Positions 59,574 to 64,000 of a stretch of 64,000 nucleotides of DNA are shown here, one piece after another; the stretch's first letter is position 1, and every line of letters starts with the position of its first letter. This stretch comes from Welwitschia mirabilis (lineage: Eukaryota > Gnetophyta > Gnetopsida > Welwitschiales). The stretch lies in the NCBI GenBank assembly GCA_051453625.1, contig JBOZIK010000001.1, positions 149,914,171 to 149,978,170 on the forward strand, written 5' to 3'. The position numbers were made by a program, and so were the translations under genes. Below the pieces are notes generated by a model that was not told the origin of the DNA, searched no databases, and saw nothing but the letters and a program-made list of their open reading frames with translations.

Positions 59574-60660
59574 ATGCCAGTACCAATGAGAGGTAAAAAG
59601 GCCTACATTTCTGAGAAGATGTACAAACTCCTCATTCAACAAGACCCCTCTGTGCTCTCCACGGATGAGCTTTATGCCATCATGGACTATAGAGCATATT
59701 GGAATCCATACCTTATCCACCTAGTGAACAAATTCATGTCCTGGAATCCAAAAGGCTAGGATTAACTAGTTAGGAAGGAAGTCAAGCTCATCAAAATGAA
59801 TTACTTTATTAAAAAATCAACAATGAAGAGTTCATCAATGAATGAGGTCATGAAGAAAACCTCGAAATCCAACAATAATCCCAACCACAAGGCCTAAAGA
59901 AATAGGCTGATGATAACAATAGCTTATTTGAATACTCCATACATGGAGAAGAATCACCTAAAAATAGGCAAGTTGAAAATAAATGTCTCAATCAACCTAA
60001 TTTGATAACCATTTAGGAGGCTATTAACAACCTCAAACTAGGTCTTCAAAACAATAAAAACTATTTAGATTGTAACTTCGATGACACTCTAATTTACTTC
60101 TATTTTCCTCAAAGAATCATATCACATAGTGAAATGCCTAATTTTGAGAAATTCATAGGTGTAGAAGACCCCATTATGCATGTAAGAAACTACAAACATG
60201 CATGTCATATGTACAACATTGAATGAAACATAACTTGTCACTATTTTGTTAATCTTTGAAATAATAAGCCCTCGAATGGTACCACAAGATACTGATTCAT
60301 TTGATCAGAAGTTTAAAACAATTACTTGAAATTTTTATTCAACATTATTCCATCAATATCACAAAATAAGTTATGTTAAATTTCTTGACTACTATGAAAC
60401 AATAATTTAATGAAACAATACAATCTTATGCACGATGATGGAGAGTTATTATCCCTACAACTATAAACCTCTATTGCAGACGATGGAAAGTTATTACATT
60501 CTAAGGTGTTCTAAAATGTATGGAATGCAAGACTTAGCAAAAAGAATTAAAGTTATAGGAGAAGAGAAAGAAGTCATAAAATATGGTAATACATCCTAAA
60601 GGTAACTATCCAAAAGGGATAATAACAATAATAGAAGTAATACCCCAAAGAATGTTGCTA
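59574..60660 (+). pseudogene. gag: Tat gag
   Basis: Starts at ATG 59574 (MPVPMRGKKAYISEKMYKLL) and is open for 61 codons to 59759. Further on, in another frame, EMPNFEKFIGVEDPIMHVRN near 60132-60190 matches the plant gypsy gag pattern PKFEKFDGTxDPxxHLRxY; the following stretch has Trp-to-stop and similar changes. Gag forms the particle core. The first 61-codon segment is not part of the conserved core and may belong to the N-terminal region of this family. Broken by stops and frame changes. Confidence 0.7.
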
Positions 60661-61040
60661 TCGTTAATCAACTGATTCGACCAATTTATCTATCCTAACT
60701 GATGGAAAACCCAATGATGGTGTCAATGGCACCCCAAGCCATTTTTTCTCTACATGATTTTGCTCTTCAATTGTCTTACCGTCAACCATTTTATCCTTCA
60801 CCACGATAAGTGCAACCACCACTCTCATCACAACCTTAACAACAGGCATATATACCTTAAAATCAATGTCAAAATAGGCCTCAAAATCAAACCATAGTTT
60901 CTCAACCTGAAAGGAGTTTCACAAAATTAAATATTCCAATGAGGTAAATCCTTTTAATGTTACTTAAAAAGGGGGCAATCCAATTATCTCTAATTAGGTA
61001 AAGGGACCCAAATGCACCTAAATCAAGAGGGTATGATGAG
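60661..61040 (+). pseudogene. Tat gag linker, decayed
   Basis: No domain is readable. A GAIQL-like segment near 60970 precedes the cysteine-histidine motif. It corresponds to the gag C-terminal linker. Confidence 0.4.
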
Positions 61041-61043
61041 TCC

Positions 61044-61139
61044 AACTATTGTGAGTATTATCGAGTATGAGAACATCATACTGATAATTGTTTCAACCTA
61101 AAACACATTATCCAAGATATCATTGAAAACAAGAAGGAC
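61044..61139 (+). pseudogene. Tat gag C-terminal Cys-His motif
   Basis: NYCEYYRV-stop-EHHTDNCFNL followed by KHIIQDIIENKKD matches the Tat gag tail, in which CxFHrxxGHxTxxC precedes LKxxIQdLI. The first His is Tyr and the Gly before HH is Glu in this copy. The motif stands in for the usual zinc knuckle and probably binds RNA. Confidence 0.7.
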
Positions 61140-61644
61140 ATAAAATTTGACACTTAGTATCTACAAATGAACGCCTTGAGATTTATAAGAACCCCTTTTT
61201 TGCTCAACCTCCTACATCACAACCACCATAGAATGTAGCATTTCAAAATGATGATAGCCCCTATGCAATCTAGTAATCCAATATCAACATTAAAAACCAT
61301 TAGAATAAGTCATTCAATAAAATAAAGAAAAATTAGAATTAATGGTTTGAGCAGAATATTATTGAACTCACCCTATCCAATGATCATAAACACCAACACA
61401 GGTACTTGCCTCTAAAGTAGAGAAGGCATATCATTATCTGACTTCACTCATTGAAAACTCTGAGCCCCATATAATTGCATTTAAAAAGATATGTGAGGAA
61501 CATTTAAGATTAAATTCATGTACTAATTAAAACCAACCACACAAAGAAAGATCTATCTCAAAGTAGGTACATGCCCAAAAGAGTAATGAAAATGAAGAGA
61601 CAATTCACTTCTCTTATCATGAGATTTCTACAACCCCTAAGAAG
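61140..61644 (+). pseudogene. Tat gag-protease linker
   Basis: LIENSEPHIIAFKRICEEHL near 61449-61508 is the only conserved piece and recurs in the other Tat copy. The remaining linker has stops in all frames. Confidence 0.55.
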
Positions 61645-62199
61645 ATGATCATTACTGAACCACTTGACATATCTATAAACATTAAGCCTATCAAAGTAAG
61701 TAGAGCTTTTATCGATTATGGAGCTGAACTAAATGTGATAGGTTTTTCATGCCTTAAGAAGCTTAAAATGAGTCATCTCTTAAATGCAAATAAAGTTGTG
61801 ATGATTAGAGGATTTAATGACCAAAAGAACAAATCAAAAGGGATAGTTACTTTACCTATTGAAGTAGTTTAAAAGGTTAATTACACTAAATTCCACGTAA
61901 TTGGTAATGTAGCAAAATTTAATTTGTTACTAGGCTGTCCTTGGATAATGGACATAGGGACAATCATATTTCTATTCCATCAGAAGATAAAATTTATGGG
62001 CTCTAACATTTTAATGCCATTAGAATGGAATCATACTATAGCAAATGTGAAAGCATCATCGATGTCATCTTCTTTATCACTACGATCCGCATTTGAGAAG
62101 ATGACTATTCCCTTTTTACATTTTGAACATAATCCACTGGACCCTCATAAGATAAAGGTCTTACTCATTTTTGATAGCCAAGTCTTAGACATGAGATGA
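61645..62199 (+). pseudogene. Tat protease, copy 2
   Basis: Two open segments, 61645-61872 and 61924-62199, in one frame separated by a single stop (TAA at 61870-61872). Motifs are PLDISINIKPIKVSRAFIDY with D-Y-G at 61714-61722 (family D-N/S-G), ELNVIGFSCLKKL, KSKGIVTLPIEV, then FNLLLGCPWIMDIG and FLFHQKIKFM (family FLLGRPWIHxAG and LHQKLKF). This is the retropepsin of Tat/Ogre-type gypsy and cuts the polyprotein. Nearly intact in frame, with one stop. Confidence 0.85.
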
Positions 62200-62810
62200 G
62201 TTCTATTCCTCTCTGATGATTTTCCAATTAGCTCATGAGTTTATAGCTTTTAACAAAAGAAAAAAAACTTCATTTAAAACCAAGAAAAGAAAAACTCAAA
62301 ATAATCACAAAAAAAAAACATGTACATATGTGTATACATAGAAATTATACAGCAAAAAAAAAAAAAAAAAACACAAAGGGTAAAAACAAAAACAAGATAA
62401 AAAAATAAACAACAACAACATATTGGTCCATTTATCTAGTTAAAACACAAAGAACAAAGTTCATAATGGTCAAAGTACTCTATACAAAGCAAGTTCCTCC
62501 ATCTAAGCAAGGTTTTGATGGCTGAGAAAAGCCTCTATCCATTACACTTTACATAAACATTCACAAAGCATAATGTTTCAAAACTTTCTTTAAAAAAAAA
62601 TTTAAAAGAGCAAAGTTTCTTCTAAAAATAGTTTATGTTTTGTTTTCCAAATCTTTTTAAAATAGTTTAACACATTTTTCAGTGTCTGCTTTTAGTTTGC
62701 CCCTTGTTGTTATTGTTCTTATGTCATTTTCTTGACATGTAGGACATCATAATGAGGAGTCAATTAAACACATTCTTACATTTCATCATTGATGATTAAC
62801 CTGTCGAAAG
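62200..62810 (+). other. Non-coding spacer between protease and RT, probable Ogre-type intron
   Basis: The protease frame stops near 62200. About 600 bp of A- and T-rich non-coding sequence follow, including an A-run at 62353-62371, before RT-like coding resumes at about 62810. A tract ttttcttgacatgtag (62728-62743) would serve as a splice acceptor. Ogre elements are known to have an intron at this place. The donor could not be fixed. Confidence 0.5.
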
Positions 62811-62811
62811 G

Positions 62812-64000
62812 TATGTTAATCTCTACCTTGTTGATTTCGATTATATCAATTTCTTAGGAAATCCTTGTATCTTNNNNNNNNNNNNNNNNNNNNNNNNNNN
62901 NNNNNNNNNNNNNNNNNNNNNNNNNNNNNNNNNNNNNNNNNNNNNNNNNNNNNNNNNNNNNNNNNNNNNNNNNNNNNNNNNNNNNNNNNNNNNNNNNNNN
63001 NNNNNNNNNNNNNNNNNNNNNNNNNNNNNNNNNNNNNNNNNNNNNNNNNNNNNNNNNNNNNNNNNNNNNNNNNNNNNNNNNNNNNNNNNNNNNNNNNNNN
63101 NNNNNNNNNNNNNNNNNNNNNNNNNNNNNNNNNNNNNNNNNNNNNNNNNNNNNNNNNNNNNNNNNNNNNNNNNNNNNNNNNNNNNNNNNNNNNNNNNNNN
63201 NNNNNNNNNNNNNNNNNNNNNNNNNNNNNNNNNNNNNNNNNNNNNNNNNNNNNNNNNNNNNNNNNNNNNNNNNNNNNNNNNNNNNNNNNNNNNNNNNNNN
63301 NNNNNNNNNNNNNNNNNNNNNNNNNNNNNNNNNNNNNNNNNNNNNNNNNNNNNNNNNNNNNNNNNNNNNNNNNNNNNNNNNNNNNNNNNNNNNNNNNNNN
63401 NNNNNNNNNNNNNNNNNNNNNNNNNNNNNNNNNNNNNNNNNNNNNNNNNNNNNNNNNNNNNNNNNNNNNNNNNNNNNNNNNNNNNNNNTTAGGAAATCCT
63501 TGTATCTTCTCAAATCAAGAACAAATGAGTGATAACTTTATGACATATGAAACAATGAAGTCATAAAATATGAAATCATCTCTAGCAAAACAACAAGATA
63601 TCACAGCATATGACTTCCTTGTAGATTCTATTAGTTAAGAAAAATCTCTTAAGATTAATGAACAATTACCACAAGAAACCAAATCTAAGCTTGAAAATGT
63701 GCTATCTTCTAATAGGAATATCTGTGCTTGGGATTACAAAGATATGTTAGGAATTGATAAGTTAATAGTTATGCATAACATTGTTTTAAAGCCAAATTCG
63801 ATCCCAGTGAGACAAAAGGTTAGAAAGCTAAACCCTTGCCTTGAATTAGTAGTGAAACAAGATGTAGAATGTCTCTTGACGACTCATTTTATTCGACCAG
63901 TAGATTACTCAGATTGGCTATCAAATATGGTGGTTGTTTCAAAGAAGATGACTAGATAAGGATTTGCGTTAATTATCATGATTTAAATAAGGTTATCTTA
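62812..64000 (+). pseudogene. Tat RT N-terminal region (continues beyond the window)
   Basis: YVNLYLVDFDYINFLGNPCI before the gap and the same LGNPCI after it begin this region. Then LPQETKSKLENVLSSNRNI and the open segment 63699-63959 follow: AWDYKDMLGIDKLIVMHN (family FAWSxxEMPGIDxxVxxH), SIPVRQKVRKLNP, and FIRPVDYSDWLSNMVVVSKK, the fingers of gypsy RT. A stop at 63957-63959 precedes FALIIMI-type sequence in a shifted frame, where the family has RVCVDYxDLN. Catalytic residues lie beyond the window. It would copy element RNA. Confidence 0.88.
62874..63488. other. Assembly gap (615 N) with duplicated edges
   Basis: A 20-bp sequence (ttaggaaatccttgtatctt) occurs immediately before (62854-62873) and immediately after (63489-63508) the gap. 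Long open frames across it consist of N and are not real. Confidence 0.95.

Larger units (their letters stand above)
58026..64000 (+). mobile_element. Tat/Ogre-type Ty3/gypsy element, right side cut by window end
   Basis: Purine-rich leader (58030-58530), a repeat-rich leader with AGTCAA motifs, gag, a cysteine-histidine motif, protease, a non-coding stretch where Ogre elements have an intron, and the RT N-terminus run left to right. The 5' LTR and its boundary were not identified, so the start is a guess. It belongs to the same family as the fragment at 42089-44509. Stops and frame shifts are frequent but fewer than in that fragment. Confidence 0.75.

Noticed and set aside
60664-60849. Minus-strand 61-codon frame in Tat gag
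   Set aside because: It lies antisense to the gag linker of a + strand element and has no recognised motif.
62854-63566. Long open frames of more than 200 codons on both strands
   Set aside because: They run through the 615-base N gap and consist almost entirely of unknown residues.

Overview
The window looks like intergenic DNA from a large, AT-rich flowering-plant nuclear genome. It contains plant-type L1 LINE, Sirevirus-type Ty1/copia, Athila-type and Tat/Ogre-type Ty3/gypsy sequences plus CACTA-like DNA-transposon ends, all heavily decayed by stops and frameshifts. I found no intact host gene, no rRNA or tRNA gene and no CRISPR array. Species cannot be named from the sequence. Eleven runs of N (ten of 10 or 100 bases, one of 615) show a scaffolded assembly, and several are bordered by duplicated sequence.

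Layout. 1-5108: LINE on the + strand (endonuclease, reverse transcriptase with intact YADD, zf-RVT-like region, RNase H remnant, short poly-A). 5109-13875: very AT-rich DNA with one recognisable piece, a minus-strand Athila-like gag remnant near 12.0-12.2 kb. 13876 to about 24985: an Athila-type gypsy element with two LTRs, gag C-terminus, protease, start of RT and a downstream accessory ORF, carrying an extra 2.6-kb block with degenerate repeats. 24986-29550: AT-rich, unassigned. 29647-56721: two facing CACTA-like termini with subterminal repeats; between them lie possible gene fragments, duplicated ARM-repeat-like gene pieces and a nested retrotransposon complex. 33014-47978: that complex, with three copia LTRs, one nearly full copia interior, a Tat fragment, and a second copia 3' part. 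56722-58000: unassigned. About 58.0 kb to the window end: a second Tat/Ogre-type element (leader, gag, protease, probable intron, start of RT) cut by the window edge.

The most informative structure is the copia/Tat/copia complex. LTR1 and LTR3 resemble each other more than LTR2 and are flanked by a near-perfect 5-bp target duplication, so they are probably the pair of one insertion. The simplest history is a Tat element nested in copia A, copia B nested in that Tat element, then recombination between A and B that deleted the middle. The copia interior carries a post-pol env-like ORF and paired polypurine tracts, as expected of Sireviruses.

I see no convincing new biological system. The points worth checking are the nested recombinant, the GGTCGACC-rich spacer, the duplicated ARM-like fragments inside the possible CACTA element, and the assembly gaps.
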